A stretch of 64,000 nt of DNA from Flavobacteriales bacterium (GCA_947448135.1 CANFLZ010000011.1:1-64000), one strand, 5' to 3'. Shown: positions 45,904-55,933, counted from the first letter of the stretch. Translations and numbers: made by a program. Notes: a model not told the origin generated them from the letters alone.

Positions 45904-46095
45904 ATGTTGATTATCCCAGTTAAAGAAGGCGAAAGCATTGATAGAGCATTAAAAAAATTCAAGAAGAAATTCGAGAAGACAGGTGTTGTTAAGGAATTAA
46001 GAAGCCGTCAGCAATACACAAAATTCAGTGTAACTCGTCGTGAGGAAATCAAGCATGCGATTTACGTGAATAAATTGAGAAGCGAAGAGCTATAA
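45904..46095 (+). CDS. rpsU: Small ribosomal subunit protein bS21
   Basis: 63 residues, Lys/Arg-rich and helical (VKEGESIDRALKKFKKKFEK, then RSRQQYTKFSVTRREEIKHAIYVNKLR in outline). In Bacteroidetes, bS21 is reported to help lock the 16S 3' tail with bS6 and bS18, and its Tyr54 (HAIY), present here, stacks on the RNA as I recall. Some flavobacteria carry a strong Shine-Dalgarno in rpsU for autoregulation; none is visible here (upstream AAATAAGTAAAGAT). Followed by a terminator before xerC. Confidence 0.96.
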   Translation: MLIIPVKEGESIDRALKKFKKKFEKTGVVKELRSRQQYTKFSVTRREEIKHAIYVNKLRSEEL

Positions 46096-46115
46096 GCTTT
46101 ATTTGAATATCTTTG

Positions 46116-46143
46116 AAGGGCAGACGTAGTTTGCCCTTTTTTT
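46116..46143 (+). terminator. Terminator between rpsU and xerC
   Basis: AAGGGC / GCCCTT around an 11-base loop, followed by seven T. It ends four bases before the xerC ATG, so xerC must be read by readthrough or from a promoter within this spacer; the exact -7 match TATCTTTG (46108-46115) abuts the hairpin. Confidence 0.75.
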
Positions 46144-46146
46144 GTT

Positions 46147-47052
46147 ATGTATATCTCCGAATTCCATCAATATTTGTTGAGTGAAAAGCGTCAGAGCATT
46201 CATACGCAAGAAGCGTATCTTCGGGATATTCAGCAATTTTGGGGTTTTGTTCACGAAAGTTGGGGGCCAACCAGTTGTGAAGAAGTGACTCTATCCTTAA
46301 GCAGATCTTGGATGTCCAAATTAATTGATGATGGTTTAACTGCAGCGACTGTGCATCGAAAACTGGCTAGCTTGTCTTCCTATTTCAAATTTTTAATGAA
46401 AGAAGGTAAAGTGGACAATAATCCATTTAAATCTCTAAAGAAGCCAAAGAAACCTTCGCGACTGCCTCAATTCATTGAAGAATCCCAATCAAGCCAAATA
46501 TATTCTGATGATACACAAAATATGGATTGGGATTTATTTCGATCATACGCTATCGTGCGTTTATTGTACGAGACAGGCATCCGCAGAGCAGAATTAATGG
46601 GATTGAAGTGGAATGACATTTCATCCAACCGAAAATTAATTCGTGTGTTGGGTAAGCGCAACAAAACAAGAGAGGTTCCAATTTCCGATAATTTGATTGA
46701 ATTTTTGTTGGTCTATCGCGAGAAGCAAAAGTTCTTTTTAACGGAGCGCAAAATGCTCGAGAATAGTGATCATGTTTTTTTAAACGACAGAGGAACCGCA
46801 ATTTCCGTTAGCAAAATGTATCTTTCGGTTAGAGAAGTATTGTCTCAGTGGACAACAATGCGCAAGCGCAGCCCACATATATTGAGACATAGTTTTGCTA
46901 CCCACATGCTCAATGGAGGGGCTGATTTAAATGTGATCAAAGAAATATTGGGACATGGAAGTTTGTCGGCTACACAGGTCTACACACATGTTAACATAGA
47001 GAAATTGAAGGGGTTACATTCTAAGTTGCATCCACGTTCCGAAGAAAAATAA
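46147..47052 (+). CDS. xerC: Tyrosine recombinase, XerC/XerD type
   Basis: 301 residues, the size of chromosome-dimer resolvases. N-terminal SAM-like helical domain (residues 1-95) and catalytic domain with Arg146 (ETGIRRAEL), Lys170, His244-x-x-Arg247 (HILRHSFATHML), His270 (LGHGSL) and the nucleophile Tyr279 (VYTHVN). It should act at dif with a XerD partner to resolve chromosome dimers. Its place after rpsU is conserved in Bacteroidetes, so it is a housekeeping gene, not a mobile integrase. XerC versus XerD cannot be fixed from this sequence alone. The tRNA cluster follows. Confidence 0.93.
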   Translation: MYISEFHQYLLSEKRQSIHTQEAYLRDIQQFWGFVHESWGPTSCEEVTLSLSRSWMSKLIDDGLTAATVHRKLASLSSYFKFLMKEGKVDNNPFKSLKKPKKPSRLPQFIEESQSSQIYSDDTQNMDWDLFRSYAIVRLLYETGIRRAELMGLKWNDISSNRKLIRVLGKRNKTREVPISDNLIEFLLVYREKQKFFLTERKMLENSDHVFLNDRGTAISVSKMYLSVREVLSQWTTMRKRSPHILRHSFATHMLNGGADLNVIKEILGHGSLSATQVYTHVNIEKLKGLHSKLHPRSEEK

Positions 47053-47080
47053 AAAAAAAATTATTTTTTTTCGATTTTGA

Positions 47081-47111
47081 TTTGGATAGAAAGAAAATGT
47101 TTGTACATTTG
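47081..47111 (+). promoter_or_regulatory. Bacteroidetes-type promoter for the tRNA(Thr,Tyr,Gly,Thr)-tuf unit
   Basis: TTTG (47081-47084), 19-base spacer, TACATTTG (47104-47111): an exact match, 59 bases before the first tRNA. It probably drives the four tRNAs and possibly tuf. Confidence 0.8.
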
Positions 47112-47170
47112 CAACCCCGAATTCCGAGGAAGGTTCTTTGAAATATTGTACGTTTTATAAGTGAAACAAT

Positions 47171-47247
47171 GCCGGTGTAGCTCAGCTGGCCAGAGCAGCT
47201 GATTTGTAATCAGCTGGTCGGGGGTTCGAATCCCTCCACCGGCTCCA
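47171..47247 (+). tRNA. tRNA-Thr (TGT)
   Basis: Acceptor GCCGGTG / CACCGGC, D-arm with GTAGCTCAGCTGG, anticodon TGT in the loop TTTGTAA, T-arm GGGGTTCGAATCCCT, discriminator T and encoded CCA (47245-47247). First of four tRNAs ahead of tuf. Confidence 0.96.
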
Positions 47248-47256
47248 TTTTTCACT

Positions 47257-47339
47257 GGGGAGATACTCAAGCGGCCAACGAGGACAGACTGTAAATCTGT
47301 TGGCATATGCCTTCACAGGTTCGAATCCTGTTCTCCCCA
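47257..47339 (+). tRNA. tRNA-Tyr (GTA)
   Basis: Class II tRNA with a long variable arm. Acceptor GGGGAGA / TCTCCCC, anticodon GTA (47291-47293) in CTGTAAA, T-arm CAGGTTCGAATCCTG, discriminator A. CCA is not encoded. Confidence 0.96.
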
Positions 47340-47372
47340 CTCTATATCGAAAATATAAAATTGGTTTTAAAA

Positions 47373-47445
47373 GCGGGAGTAGCTCAGTTGGTAGAGCATT
47401 AGCCTTCCAAGCTAAATGTCGCGAGTTCGAGCCTCGTCTCCCGCT
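47373..47445 (+). tRNA. tRNA-Gly (TCC)
   Basis: Acceptor GCGGGAG / CTCCCGC, D-arm AGCTCAGTTGGTAGAGC, anticodon TCC (47406-47408) in CTTCCAA, T-arm GAGTTCGAGCCTC, discriminator T. CCA not encoded. Confidence 0.96.
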
Positions 47446-47473
47446 CTTTTATATTTCAGTTTCCCTGATAAAA

Positions 47474-47545
<72 letters not shown>

Positions 47546-47635
47546 CACTTCATAAAACGAACAAAATTTCAGGACTACGGAATATTGATTAAGGCAATTT
47601 AAAAACGCGATAATTAAAAATTAAAAAAAACGGCT

Positions 47636-48823
47636 ATGGCTAAAGAAAATTTTGACCGTTCCAAGCCCCACGTGAACATTGGAACGATTGGTCACGTTGA
47701 CCACGGTAAAACTACCTTGACAGCTGCTATTACAACAGTATTGGCTAATGCAGGTTTGTCTGAGAAGCGTGATTTCGCTTCTATCGACAACGCTCCAGAA
47801 GAAAAAGAGCGTGGTATCACCATCAACACTGCTCACGTAGAGTATTCAACAGCAAATCGTCACTACGCTCACGTTGACTGTCCAGGTCACGCTGACTACG
47901 TAAAGAACATGGTAACGGGTGCTGCTCAAATGGACGGAGCTATCTTGGTTGTAGCTGCTACAGATGGTCCTATGCCACAAACTCGTGAGCATATCTTGTT
48001 GGGTCGTCAAGTAGGTGTTCCTCGTATTGTTGTATTCATGAATAAAGTGGATATGGTTGACGATGCTGAGTTGTTAGACTTAGTTGAAATGGAGATCCGT
48101 GAATTGTTGTCTTTCTATGAGTATGATGGAGACAATACACCAATCATCCGTGGTTCTGCTTTGGGTGCATTGAACGGTGAGCCATCTTGGGTTGCTAAAT
48201 TAATGGAATTGATGGATGCAGTAGATAGCTGGATTCCAATTCCTCCTCGTGAAGTTGACAAGCCTTTCTTGATGTCAGTTGAAGATGTATTCACCATCAC
48301 TGGTCGTGGTACAGTAGCAACTGGTCGTATCGAGCGTGGTGTTATCAATACAGGAAACGAAGTTGATATCATCGGATTCAATTCAGAGAAGTTGAAATCA
48401 ACTTGTACAGGGGTTGAGATGTTCCGCAAGATCTTGGATCGTGGAGAAGCTGGTGATAACGTAGGTTTGTTGTTGCGTGGTGTAGATAAGTCAGATATCC
48501 GTCGTGGTATGGTTATCGCTGCTCCAGGTTCAATCACTCCTCACACTGATTTCAAAGCAGAGATCTATGTATTGAAAAAAGAAGAAGGTGGACGTCACAC
48601 TCCATTCCATAACAAATATCGTCCTCAGTTTTACTTCCGTACAACAGACGTAACTGGAGAGATTAATTTGGAAGCGGGTCGTGAGATGGTTTTACCAGGG
48701 GACAACGTGTCTATCACTGTTAAATTGATCGCGCCAATCGCAATGGACAAAGGTTTGCGTTTCGCTATCCGTGAAGGTGGTCGTACAGTTGGAGCTGGTC
48801 AGGTAACTGAGATCATCGCCTAA
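47636..48823 (+). CDS. tuf: Translation elongation factor EF-Tu
   Basis: 395 residues. GTP-binding motifs: GHVDHGKT (19-26), the switch region with [25 protein letters not shown] and NKVDM. Domains II and III follow with the usual [13 protein letters not shown] and MVLPGDNV. It delivers aminoacyl-tRNA to the ribosome. A single tuf gene lies in this tRNA/ribosomal block, the normal Bacteroidetes arrangement. Codon use (many CGT, GGT) is typical of a highly expressed gene. The 5' leader after tRNA-Thr is A-rich with no Shine-Dalgarno. Confidence 0.99.
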   Translation: MAKENFDRSKPHVNIGTIGHVDHGKTTLTAAITTVLANAGLSEKRDFASIDNAPEEKERGITINTAHVEYSTANRHYAHVDCPGHADYVKNMVTGAAQMDGAILVVAATDGPMPQTREHILLGRQVGVPRIVVFMNKVDMVDDAELLDLVEMEIRELLSFYEYDGDNTPIIRGSALGALNGEPSWVAKLMELMDAVDSWIPIPPREVDKPFLMSVEDVFTITGRGTVATGRIERGVINTGNEVDIIGFNSEKLKSTCTGVEMFRKILDRGEAGDNVGLLLRGVDKSDIRRGMVIAAPGSITPHTDFKAEIYVLKKEEGGRHTPFHNKYRPQFYFRTTDVTGEINLEAGREMVLPGDNVSITVKLIAPIAMDKGLRFAIREGGRTVGAGQVTEIIA

Positions 48824-48840
48824 TTGAATTGCACATAATA

Positions 48841-48871
48841 AGTGAAGGTGGGTCCTTGGATTACCACCTTC
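48841..48871 (+). terminator. Hairpin between tuf and tRNA-Trp
   Basis: AGTGAAGGTGG and CCACCTTCACT form an 11-bp stem around a short loop, but only a mixed T/G stretch follows, so it may be an RNA processing or weak termination site rather than a strong terminator. Confidence 0.6.
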
Positions 48872-48897
48872 ACTTTGGTGTTTAATGACGATAATAC

Positions 48898-48968
48898 ACG
48901 GGCATAGTTCAATGGTAGAATAGCGGTCTCCAAAACCGTTGATCTTGGTTCGAATCCAGGTGCCCGTG
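48898..48968 (+). tRNA. tRNA-Trp (CCA)
   Basis: Acceptor ACGGGCA / TGCCCGT, D-arm TAGTTCAATGGTAGAA, anticodon CCA (48930-48932) in CTCCAAA, T-arm TTGGTTCGAATCCAGG, discriminator G. Encoded CCA is incomplete (CA follows). Located just before secE, as in other Bacteroidetes. Confidence 0.95.
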
Positions 48969-48992
48969 CAAACGAGATAAAATTTTAAAACA

Positions 48993-49217
48993 ATGGCTAG
49001 CATCAAAACATATATCTCAGAATCTTACAATGAACTGGTTAGTAAAGTAACCTGGCCAACTTGGACTGAGTTGCAAGAAAGCACAGTATTGGTTTTCGTT
49101 ACTACTTTGATATTAACGTTATCTATCTTTTTGATGGATTTTATTTTTGGTGTTAGTGGAGACTCAACATCAACTTGGAAAGGATTGGTTGGATTTATCT
49201 ATTCATTTTTAAGTTAA
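48993..49217 (+). CDS. secE: Preprotein translocase subunit SecE
   Basis: 74 residues. Amphipathic N-terminus (ISESYNELVSKVTWPTWTEL), where VTWPTWxE is the SecE signature, followed by one membrane segment (about 30-51). It clamps SecY in the inner-membrane translocon. It lies 24 bases after tRNA-Trp and 7 bases before nusG, as in most bacteria. Confidence 0.97.
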   Translation: MASIKTYISESYNELVSKVTWPTWTELQESTVLVFVTTLILTLSIFLMDFIFGVSGDSTSTWKGLVGFIYSFLS

Positions 49218-49224
49218 TTGAGTC

Positions 49225-49776
49225 ATGAGTGATATCGAAAAAAAATGGTACGTAGTTCGTGCTATCAGTGGTAAGGAAAAGAAAGTTAAGGAATTTATTG
49301 AGAGCGAAATTAAGGCTCGTGGAATGCAAGATTATGTATCACAAGTGTTGATTCCTACTGAGAAAGTATTTCAAATTCGTAATGGTAAAAAGATCAGTAA
49401 AGAGCGTAGCTATTTACCTGGTTATGTTTTGATAGAAGCGAATTTGATTGGAGAAATTCCACACATCATTCGAAATATTACCAATGTTATTGGTTTTTTA
49501 GGTTCAGAAAAGAAAGGAGAGCCGATTCCATTGCGCTTGTCAGAGGTTAATCGTATTTTGGGTAAAGTTGATGAGTTGGCAGAGAGTTCTGAAGAAATCA
49601 ATATCCCTTATGTTGTAGGTGAGAGTGTTAAGGTTATCGATGGACCATTCAACAATTTTTCTGCTGTTATTGAGGAGATCAATGAAGAGAAGAAGAAGTT
49701 GAAAGTTAGTGTTAAGATTTTTGGTCGTAAAACTCCGTTGGAGTTGAGTTACATGCAAGTAGAGAAAGAGAGTTAA
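49225..49776 (+). CDS. nusG: Transcription elongation/antitermination factor NusG
   Basis: 183 residues. NGN domain (1-125; [50 protein letters not shown]) and KOW domain (about 130-183; [22 protein letters not shown]). It binds RNA polymerase and links it to Rho and ribosomal S10. Co-transcribed with secE. Confidence 0.98.
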   Translation: MSDIEKKWYVVRAISGKEKKVKEFIESEIKARGMQDYVSQVLIPTEKVFQIRNGKKISKERSYLPGYVLIEANLIGEIPHIIRNITNVIGFLGSEKKGEPIPLRLSEVNRILGKVDELAESSEEINIPYVVGESVKVIDGPFNNFSAVIEEINEEKKKLKVSVKIFGRKTPLELSYMQVEKES

Positions 49777-49871
49777 TAAGTAGAACTAAAAGCGTGTCTT
49801 GGTTGTAATGTAACCTAAAATGTTACGTAAGCTTCCCTTTGCAACTGAGACCGGATTAAATAAATAACAAA
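49777..49871 (+). promoter_or_regulatory. Leader region between nusG and rplK
   Basis: 95 bases between nusG and rplK with a small hairpin (GTAAC-CTAAAAT-GTTAC) and a second possible stem downstream (AAGCTTCCC...). In E. coli, L1 represses its operon by binding the leader before rplK, so this is the place to look for the same control. No L1 site can be recognised with certainty. Confidence 0.35.
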
Positions 49872-50309
49872 ATGGCGAAAGAAATAACTGGATTTGTAAA
49901 ACTGCAAATCAAAGGTGGCGCCGCAAACCCTTCACCACCCGTAGGACCTGCATTAGGTTCTAAAGGTGTAAATATCATGGAGTTCTGTAAGCAATTCAAT
50001 GCTAGAACTCAAGATAAAGCTGGAAAGGTTTGTCCCGTGTTGATTACTGTTTATGCTGACAAGTCATTTGACTTTGTTATCAAGACAGCACCCGCGGCAG
50101 TGCAACTTTTGGATGCGTCAAAAGCTAAACAAGGAGCTGCAGAACCCAACCGTCAAAAGGTAGGATCTGTATCTTGGGAGCAAGTACGTGCTATTGCAGA
50201 GGACAAGATGCCTGATTTAAACTGCTTCACAATTGAATCGGCTATGAGTATGGTAGCTGGAACAGCAAGAAGCATGGGTATTCAGGTTACAGGAGAACGC
50301 CCTTTTTAA
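49872..50309 (+). CDS. rplK: Large ribosomal subunit protein uL11
   Basis: 145 residues with the classic N-terminus ([38 protein letters not shown] in outline) and the C-terminal rRNA-binding domain ([18 protein letters not shown]). It forms the GTPase-associated centre with 23S rRNA. First of the rplKAJL cluster, 18 bases before rplA. Confidence 0.98.
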   Translation: MAKEITGFVKLQIKGGAANPSPPVGPALGSKGVNIMEFCKQFNARTQDKAGKVCPVLITVYADKSFDFVIKTAPAAVQLLDASKAKQGAAEPNRQKVGSVSWEQVRAIAEDKMPDLNCFTIESAMSMVAGTARSMGIQVTGERPF

Positions 50310-50326
50310 TGTAAAACTGAGAAGAA

Positions 50327-51019
50327 ATGGCAACGATTACAAAGAACCGTAAAGCAGTAGCCGACAAGTTTGATGCTAATAAAGCACATACTTTGGTTGA
50401 GGCTGCTGATGTGGTAAAGAAGATTACCACCACCAAGTTCAATGCATCAGTGGATATCGCTGTTCGTCTCGGTGTAGATCCTAAGAAATCTAACCAAATG
50501 GTACGTGGAACTGTATCTCTTCCTCATGGAACAGGTAAAGCAGTTCGTGTTTTAGTACTTTGTACTCCTGACAAGGAGGCTGAGGCTAAAGCTGCAGGTG
50601 CTGATCACGTTGGATTGGCGGATTACATTGAAAAGATTAAAGGCGGATGGACCGATGTTGATGTTATTATTACCACACCCAGCGTAATGGGTCAGGTGGG
50701 AGCCTTGGGTAGAATTCTCGGACCACGAGGATTGATGCCTAACCCCAAAACTGGAACAGTTACGATGGATGTTGGCAAAGCAGTTACTGAGAAAAAAGCA
50801 GGTAACATTGATTTCAAAGTAGATAAGTCTGGTATCGTTCATACGAGCATTGGACGAGTAAGCTTTGATGCTCAACAGCTTGCTGAAAATGCACAAGAGT
50901 TGATAACAACGATTGTAAAATTGAAGCCCTCAGCTGCTAAAGGTACTTATATTAAGAGCATTTTTATGTCTTCTACTATGAGTGCTGGTGTTCAAGTCGA
51001 TACTCGATCAACTAACTAA
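50327..51019 (+). CDS. rplA: Large ribosomal subunit protein uL1
   Basis: 230 residues. Typical motifs are [34 protein letters not shown] and [15 protein letters not shown]. It forms the mobile L1 stalk of the 50S subunit and is the probable autoregulator of rplK-rplA. The gap to rplJ is 26 bases and carries a Shine-Dalgarno site. Confidence 0.98.
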   Translation: MATITKNRKAVADKFDANKAHTLVEAADVVKKITTTKFNASVDIAVRLGVDPKKSNQMVRGTVSLPHGTGKAVRVLVLCTPDKEAEAKAAGADHVGLADYIEKIKGGWTDVDVIITTPSVMGQVGALGRILGPRGLMPNPKTGTVTMDVGKAVTEKKAGNIDFKVDKSGIVHTSIGRVSFDAQQLAENAQELITTIVKLKPSAAKGTYIKSIFMSSTMSAGVQVDTRSTN

Positions 51020-51032
51020 TCAGGTCAAATTC

Positions 51033-51037
51033 GGAGG
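51033..51037 (+). promoter_or_regulatory. Strong Shine-Dalgarno site (GGAGG) before rplJ
   Basis: GGAGG, eight bases before ATG 51046. Together with the rplI site, it is one of only two clear Shine-Dalgarno sequences I see in the window. Confidence 0.7.
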
Positions 51038-51045
51038 AAACTAAA

Positions 51046-51564
51046 ATGAACAAAGACCAAAAGAATCAGCAAATTGCAGAGCTAGTAGAATTGTTGTCAA
51101 ACAGCAATATTTTTTACTTCGCTGACACTGCAGCTCTGAACGCCGAAGCGACCAGCAACCTTAGAAGAGAGTGCTTTAAAAACAATGTTAGCATGCGTGT
51201 TGTAAAAAACACCTTGTTAAAGAAGGCTTTAGAGCGAATTGAAGGTAAGGAGATTTCTCCATTATTTGCGGCATTAAAAGGCAATACTGCCGTAATGACA
51301 GCAGAAGTGGTGAATGTCCCAGCTCGTTTGATCAAGGATTTCAGAAGAAAACACGGAAAGCCGTTTTTGAAAGGTGCGTTTATCATGGAAGATTGCTACG
51401 TAGGCGATGACATGCTAGATACTCTAGTTGCTATGAAGAGCAAAGAAGAGTTGGTTGGCGATATCATCGGATTGTTGCAATCACCAGCAAGAAATATCAT
51501 TTCTGCACTTCAAGCAAACGCGGATAAAAAATCCGAAACAGCGCAAGAAGAACAAAGCGCATAA
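51046..51564 (+). CDS. rplJ: Large ribosomal subunit protein uL10
   Basis: 172 residues. N-terminal uL10 fold (NSNIFYFADTAALNAEATSNLRREC in outline, RVVKNTLLKKALERIEG) and a C-terminal helical stalk base (DIIGLLQSPARNIISALQ) that binds bL12 dimers. It forms the L10-L12 stalk that recruits translation GTPases. The gene is preceded by a strong Shine-Dalgarno site. Confidence 0.97.
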   Translation: MNKDQKNQQIAELVELLSNSNIFYFADTAALNAEATSNLRRECFKNNVSMRVVKNTLLKKALERIEGKEISPLFAALKGNTAVMTAEVVNVPARLIKDFRRKHGKPFLKGAFIMEDCYVGDDMLDTLVAMKSKEELVGDIIGLLQSPARNIISALQANADKKSETAQEEQSA

Positions 51565-51606
51565 TTTGTTCTAAAAAATTATTAGAAACTTTTAATATCA
51601 AATACA

Positions 51607-51975
51607 ATGGCAGATTTGAAAGCAATGGCTGAAAGCCTCGTAAACTTGACAGTAAAGGAAGTTAACGAATTAGCTACCATTTTAAAAGACGATTACGGAA
51701 TTGAACCAGCTGCTGCAGCAGTTGTAATGGCTGCGCCTGGTGCAGGTGCTGCTGCTGAGGAAAAAACTTCATTTGATGTTGTTTTAACTGACGCTGGTGC
51801 CAATAAGTTGGCAATTGTGAAATTAGTGAAAGATCTTACTGGTCTTGGCTTGAAAGAAGCTAAAGACGTAGTAGATAAAGCTCCATCTCCTTTGAAGAGC
51901 GGTGTTAGCAAAGACGAAGCAAACGCTTTGAAAACCCAATTAGAAGAAGCAGGAGCAAAAGTTGAGATCAAGTAA
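51607..51975 (+). CDS. rplL: Large ribosomal subunit protein bL12
   Basis: 122 residues. N-terminal dimerisation helices, an Ala/Gly-rich hinge (about 37-52; [18 protein letters not shown]) and the compact C-terminal domain ([31 protein letters not shown] in outline). Several dimers per ribosome bind GTPases. Followed by two hairpins in the spacer before rpoB. Confidence 0.98.
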   Translation: MADLKAMAESLVNLTVKEVNELATILKDDYGIEPAAAAVVMAAPGAGAAAEEKTSFDVVLTDAGANKLAIVKLVKDLTGLGLKEAKDVVDKAPSPLKSGVSKDEANALKTQLEEAGAKVEIK

Positions 51976-51992
51976 TCAACCAGCCCTATTTT

Positions 51993-52050
51993 AAGTTTAG
52001 GCCTCTTGCTTGCAGGGTGGCCTAAACTTATTTTTCAGCACCTCGGTGCT
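51993..52050 (+). terminator. Double hairpin (attenuator-like) between rplL and rpoB
   Basis: Hairpin 1: AAGTTTAGGCC / GGCCTAAACTT, an 11-bp perfect stem with a 15-base loop followed by ATTTTTC. Hairpin 2 (52037-52050): AGCAC-CTCG-GTGCT followed by CTTTTG. In E. coli, partial termination between rplL and rpoB lowers polymerase expression relative to ribosomal proteins; the same logic is likely here. That both hairpins are seen is direct; attenuation is inferred. Confidence 0.75.
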
Positions 52051-52096
52051 CTTTTGTATTTCAGATTATTTTAGTCAACCATAAAAGTAACGAACC

Positions 52097-55000
52097 TTGG
52101 CAACGCTCAAAAAAACAGACGGAAGAGTAAATTTCTCATCCACAAAAAGTTTCTACGATTATCCCGATTTTCTAGAGATTCAATTGGCATCGTTTCGTGA
52201 GTTTTTCCAATTGGAAACCAATCCGGAAAACCGCAGTAACGAAGGTCTTTTCAAAGTATTTGCTGAGAATTTCCCCATCACTGACACTCGAAATCAGTTT
52301 GTGTTGGAATTCTTAGATTATTTCATTGATCCTCCTCGCTACACCATTGATGAGTGTATTGAGCGTGGATTAACATACAGCGTTCCTTTAAAGGCAAAAT
52401 TAAAGTTGTATTGTACAGATCCTGAGCATGAAGATTTCGAAACTATCGTGCAAGATGTGTATTTAGGAACCATTCCTTACATGACCCCTCAAGGATCTTT
52501 CGTGATCAATGGAGCGGAGCGTGTAATTGTTTCGCAATTGCATCGTTCTCCTGGTGTGTTCTTCGGTCAAAGCCGTCACGCCAATGGAACGAAGTTATAT
52601 AGTGCTCGAATCATTCCTTTTAAAGGTTCATGGATTGAGTTTGCTACAGACATTAATAATGTCATGTACGCTTACATCGATCGTAAGAAAAAGTTACCAG
52701 TAACAACTTTGTTGCGTGCAATTGGTTATGAGAGCGATCGCCAAATATTGGAAATTTTCAATTTGGCTGAAGAAATTAAAGTGTCCAAAGCGGGATTAAC
52801 ACGTGTTTTAAGTCGTCGTTTGGCGGCGCGTGTATTGCGTACTTGGATTGAAGATTTTGTAGATGAAGATACCGGAGAGGTTGTTTCTATCGAGCGCAAC
52901 GAAGTAATGTTGGATCGTGAGACCATCCTTGAGGAGCATCATATTGATTTGATTGTAGATAGCGGAGCTAAAGTTGTTATTCTTCACAAAGAAGAAAGCA
53001 ACGCTGCTGATTTTACGATTATTCACAATACCTTACAAAAAGATACTACGAACTCAGAAAAAGAGGCAGTAGAATATATCTATCGTCAATTGCGTAACGC
53101 AGAACCACCAGATTTGGAGACAGCGCGTGGTGTAATCGACAAATTGTTCTTTTCTGAACAACGTTATGATTTAGGCGAAGTAGGGCGTTTCCGTATCAAT
53201 CGTAAATTGGGGTTGAATATTGATGCCAATCAACGTACATTGACCAAGGAGGACATCATGTCCATCATCACTTATTTGATTGAGTTGGTGAATTCTAAAG
53301 CAGATGTTGATGATATCGATCACTTGTCAAATCGTCGTGTACGTACTGTTGGAGAGCAATTGTACAATCAGTTCGCAGTAGGGTTGGCTCGTATGGCTCG
53401 CACTATTCGTGAGCGTATGAACGTTCGTGATAACGAGGTTTTCACGCCAATCGATTTGATCAATGCTAAAACATTGAGTTCTGTGATTAATTCGTTCTTT
53501 GGAACCAATCAGTTGTCACAGTTCATGGACCAAACCAATCCTTTGTCTGAAGTAACGCACAAGCGTCGTATGTCAGCCTTAGGACCCGGTGGTCTTTCTC
53601 GTGAACGTGCAGGTTTCGAAGTACGTGACGTTCACTACACGCATTATGGTCGTCTTTGTACGATTGAAACACCAGAGGGACCCAACATCGGATTGATTTC
53701 TTCTTTGTGTGTTTATGCGAAAATCAATCGTCTTGGATTCATTGAGACCCCTTACCGTAAAGTTGAAAATGGTAAGGCATCTATGGAAAATAATGGTGTC
53801 GTTTATTTGACTGCTGAAGATGAGGATTCTAAGGTAATCGCTCAGGCAAATGCTAAAGTGGATGAGAAGGGTAATTTCCTTACTCCATCTGTAAAGGCTC
53901 GCTTGGAAGGTGATTTCCCAATTATTCCTCCAACAGATTTGAGTTTGATGGACGTTGCGCCGAACCAAATCGCATCGATTGCAGCATCGTTGATTCCTTT
54001 CTTGGAGCATGATGACGCCAACCGTGCGTTGATGGGATCAAACATGATGCGTCAAGCAGTTCCTTTGATGCGCCCTGAAGCGCCAATTGTGGGTACAGGA
54101 TTGGAAGGACGTGTCGCTAAGGATTCTCGCGTATTGTTGACTGCGGAGGGAGAAGGAGTAGTAGAATTTGTAGACGCCAATGAAGTTAGAATTCGTTACA
54201 AGCGTAATGAAGAAGATGAATTGGTAAGCTTTGATTCAGCGATTAAATCCTATAACATTCGTAAATTCTCTAAAACCAACCAAAGTATGTGTGTCAATCT
54301 TCGTCCTATCGTGATGAAAGGAGACAAGGTTACTGAAGGTCAAATTTTGGTAGAAGGATACGGAACACGTCAAGGAGAGTTGGCTTTGGGTCGCAACTTG
54401 AAAGTGGCTTTCATGCCTTGGAAAGGTTACAACTTCGAGGATGCTATTGTAATTTCAGAGCGTGTAGTTCGTGATGATATTTTCACATCTATCCATGTTG
54501 ATGAGTATACCACAGAAGTGCGTGATACAAAACGTGGCGTTGAAGAATTGACCTCCGATATTCCAAACGTTTCTGAAGAAGCTACAAGAGATTTGGATGA
54601 GAATGGAATTATTCGTGTAGGTGCTGAAGTGAAAGAAGGTGATATTTTGATTGGAAAAATCACTCCAAAAGGAGAGACAGATCCAACTCCAGAAGAAAAA
54701 CTTTTGCGTGCCATCTTTGGTGACAAAGCTGGTGATGTAAAGGATGCATCTTTGAAAGTTCCACCAGCGGCAACAGGTGTTGTAATTGATAAAAAACTTT
54801 TCCAACGTCAAATTAAAGAGAAGAAAGCATTAAAGACAACAGAAAAGGCACAAGTTGATCAGTTGGATAGAGAGCATGAAAAAGAAGTTGCTGATTTGAA
54901 ACGAATTTTAGTTGAGAAACTTTTGACTTTGGTAAAAGATATGCCAAGCCAAGGAGTATTCAACTATTTCAAAGAAGAGCAAATTAAAAAGGGTACGAAA

Positions 55001-55933
55001 TTCAATGCGAAGGCTTTGATGACAATTGATTATAGTGTTGTCAATGCGGATAATTGGACCAAGGATGCGCATTCGAATAGTTTGATCAAGCGTGCAATTC
55101 ACAATTACAACTTGAAATACAACGAGTTATTGGGTTCATACAAACGTAAGAAATTCCAATTGACAGTAGGTGATGAGTTACCTGCGGGAATCGTTAAATT
55201 GGCAAAAGTTTATATTGCGCAAAAACGCAAATTGCGTGTTGGTGACAAGATGGCTGGTCGTCACGGAAACAAGGGTATTGTTGCTCGTATTGTTCGTGAT
55301 GAAGACATGCCATTCTTGGCGGATGGATCTACAGTGGATATTGTATTAAATCCATTGGGGGTACCTTCTCGTATGAACTTGGGACAGATTTATGAAACCG
55401 TTTTAGGATGGGCTGGAATGAAATTAGGTCGAACATATGCAACTCCAATCTTTGATGGAGCAAGTTTTGACGATATCAATCAGTACACTGATGAAGCGGG
55501 TATTCCTCGTTTTGGAGTTACTTATCTGTATGATGGTGGAACAGGAGAGCGTTTTGAACAACCAGCAACTGTTGGTGTGATTTACATGATCAAGTTGAGC
55601 CATATGGTAGATGACAAGATGCACGCTCGTTCAATAGGACCATATTCATTGATTACGCAACAACCATTGGGTGGTAAAGCTCAATTCGGGGGTCAGCGTT
55701 TTGGGGAAATGGAAGTTTGGGCATTGGAAGCGTTTGGTGCTGCAAATATTCTTCAGGAAATTCTTACCGTTAAGTCTGATGACGTATTGGGAAGAGCTAA
55801 AACTTACGAGTGTATCGTTAAGGGAGAAAATATGCCAACTCCAGGTATTCCAGAATCATTCAACGTATTGTTGCATGAATTGCGTGGATTGGGATTGAAT
55901 ATCACATTGAATCCCACCAACACAAACAACTAA
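52097..55933 (+). CDS. rpoB: RNA polymerase beta subunit
   Basis: 1278 residues. The start must be TTG 52097 (or a nearby non-ATG codon): an in-frame TAA lies at 52088-52090 and no ATG follows before conserved sequence ([23 protein letters not shown] in outline). The rifampicin-pocket region (about 465-530; [21 protein letters not shown]) shows the sensitive-type residues Asp, His and Ser. Catalytic-core motifs such as [10 protein letters not shown] and [16 protein letters not shown] are present. Between them lies a lineage insertion with charged helices (about 905-950). It forms the catalytic core with rpoC, which starts 22 bases later. Confidence 0.98.
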   Translation: MATLKKTDGRVNFSSTKSFYDYPDFLEIQLASFREFFQLETNPENRSNEGLFKVFAENFPITDTRNQFVLEFLDYFIDPPRYTIDECIERGLTYSVPLKAKLKLYCTDPEHEDFETIVQDVYLGTIPYMTPQGSFVINGAERVIVSQLHRSPGVFFGQSRHANGTKLYSARIIPFKGSWIEFATDINNVMYAYIDRKKKLPVTTLLRAIGYESDRQILEIFNLAEEIKVSKAGLTRVLSRRLAARVLRTWIEDFVDEDTGEVVSIERNEVMLDRETILEEHHIDLIVDSGAKVVILHKEESNAADFTIIHNTLQKDTTNSEKEAVEYIYRQLRNAEPPDLETARGVIDKLFFSEQRYDLGEVGRFRINRKLGLNIDANQRTLTKEDIMSIITYLIELVNSKADVDDIDHLSNRRVRTVGEQLYNQFAVGLARMARTIRERMNVRDNEVFTPIDLINAKTLSSVINSFFGTNQLSQFMDQTNPLSEVTHKRRMSALGPGGLSRERAGFEVRDVHYTHYGRLCTIETPEGPNIGLISSLCVYAKINRLGFIETPYRKVENGKASMENNGVVYLTAEDEDSKVIAQANAKVDEKGNFLTPSVKARLEGDFPIIPPTDLSLMDVAPNQIASIAASLIPFLEHDDANRALMGSNMMRQAVPLMRPEAPIVGTGLEGRVAKDSRVLLTAEGEGVVEFVDANEVRIRYKRNEEDELVSFDSAIKSYNIRKFSKTNQSMCVNLRPIVMKGDKVTEGQILVEGYGTRQGELALGRNLKVAFMPWKGYNFEDAIVISERVVRDDIFTSIHVDEYTTEVRDTKRGVEELTSDIPNVSEEATRDLDENGIIRVGAEVKEGDILIGKITPKGETDPTPEEKLLRAIFGDKAGDVKDASLKVPPAATGVVIDKKLFQRQIKEKKALKTTEKAQVDQLDREHEKEVADLKRILVEKLLTLVKDMPSQGVFNYFKEEQIKKGTKFNAKALMTIDYSVVNADNWTKDAHSNSLIKRAIHNYNLKYNELLGSYKRKKFQLTVGDELPAGIVKLAKVYIAQKRKLRVGDKMAGRHGNKGIVARIVRDEDMPFLADGSTVDIVLNPLGVPSRMNLGQIYETVLGWAGMKLGRTYATPIFDGASFDDINQYTDEAGIPRFGVTYLYDGGTGERFEQPATVGVIYMIKLSHMVDDKMHARSIGPYSLITQQPLGGKAQFGGQRFGEMEVWALEAFGAANILQEILTVKSDDVLGRAKTYECIVKGENMPTPGIPESFNVLLHELRGLGLNITLNPTNTNN

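Noticed and set aside
46147-47052. Tyrosine recombinase next to tRNAs as an integrase of a mobile island
   Set aside because: Size, motifs and conserved position after rpsU indicate housekeeping XerC/XerD; there are no flanking direct repeats or phage genes.
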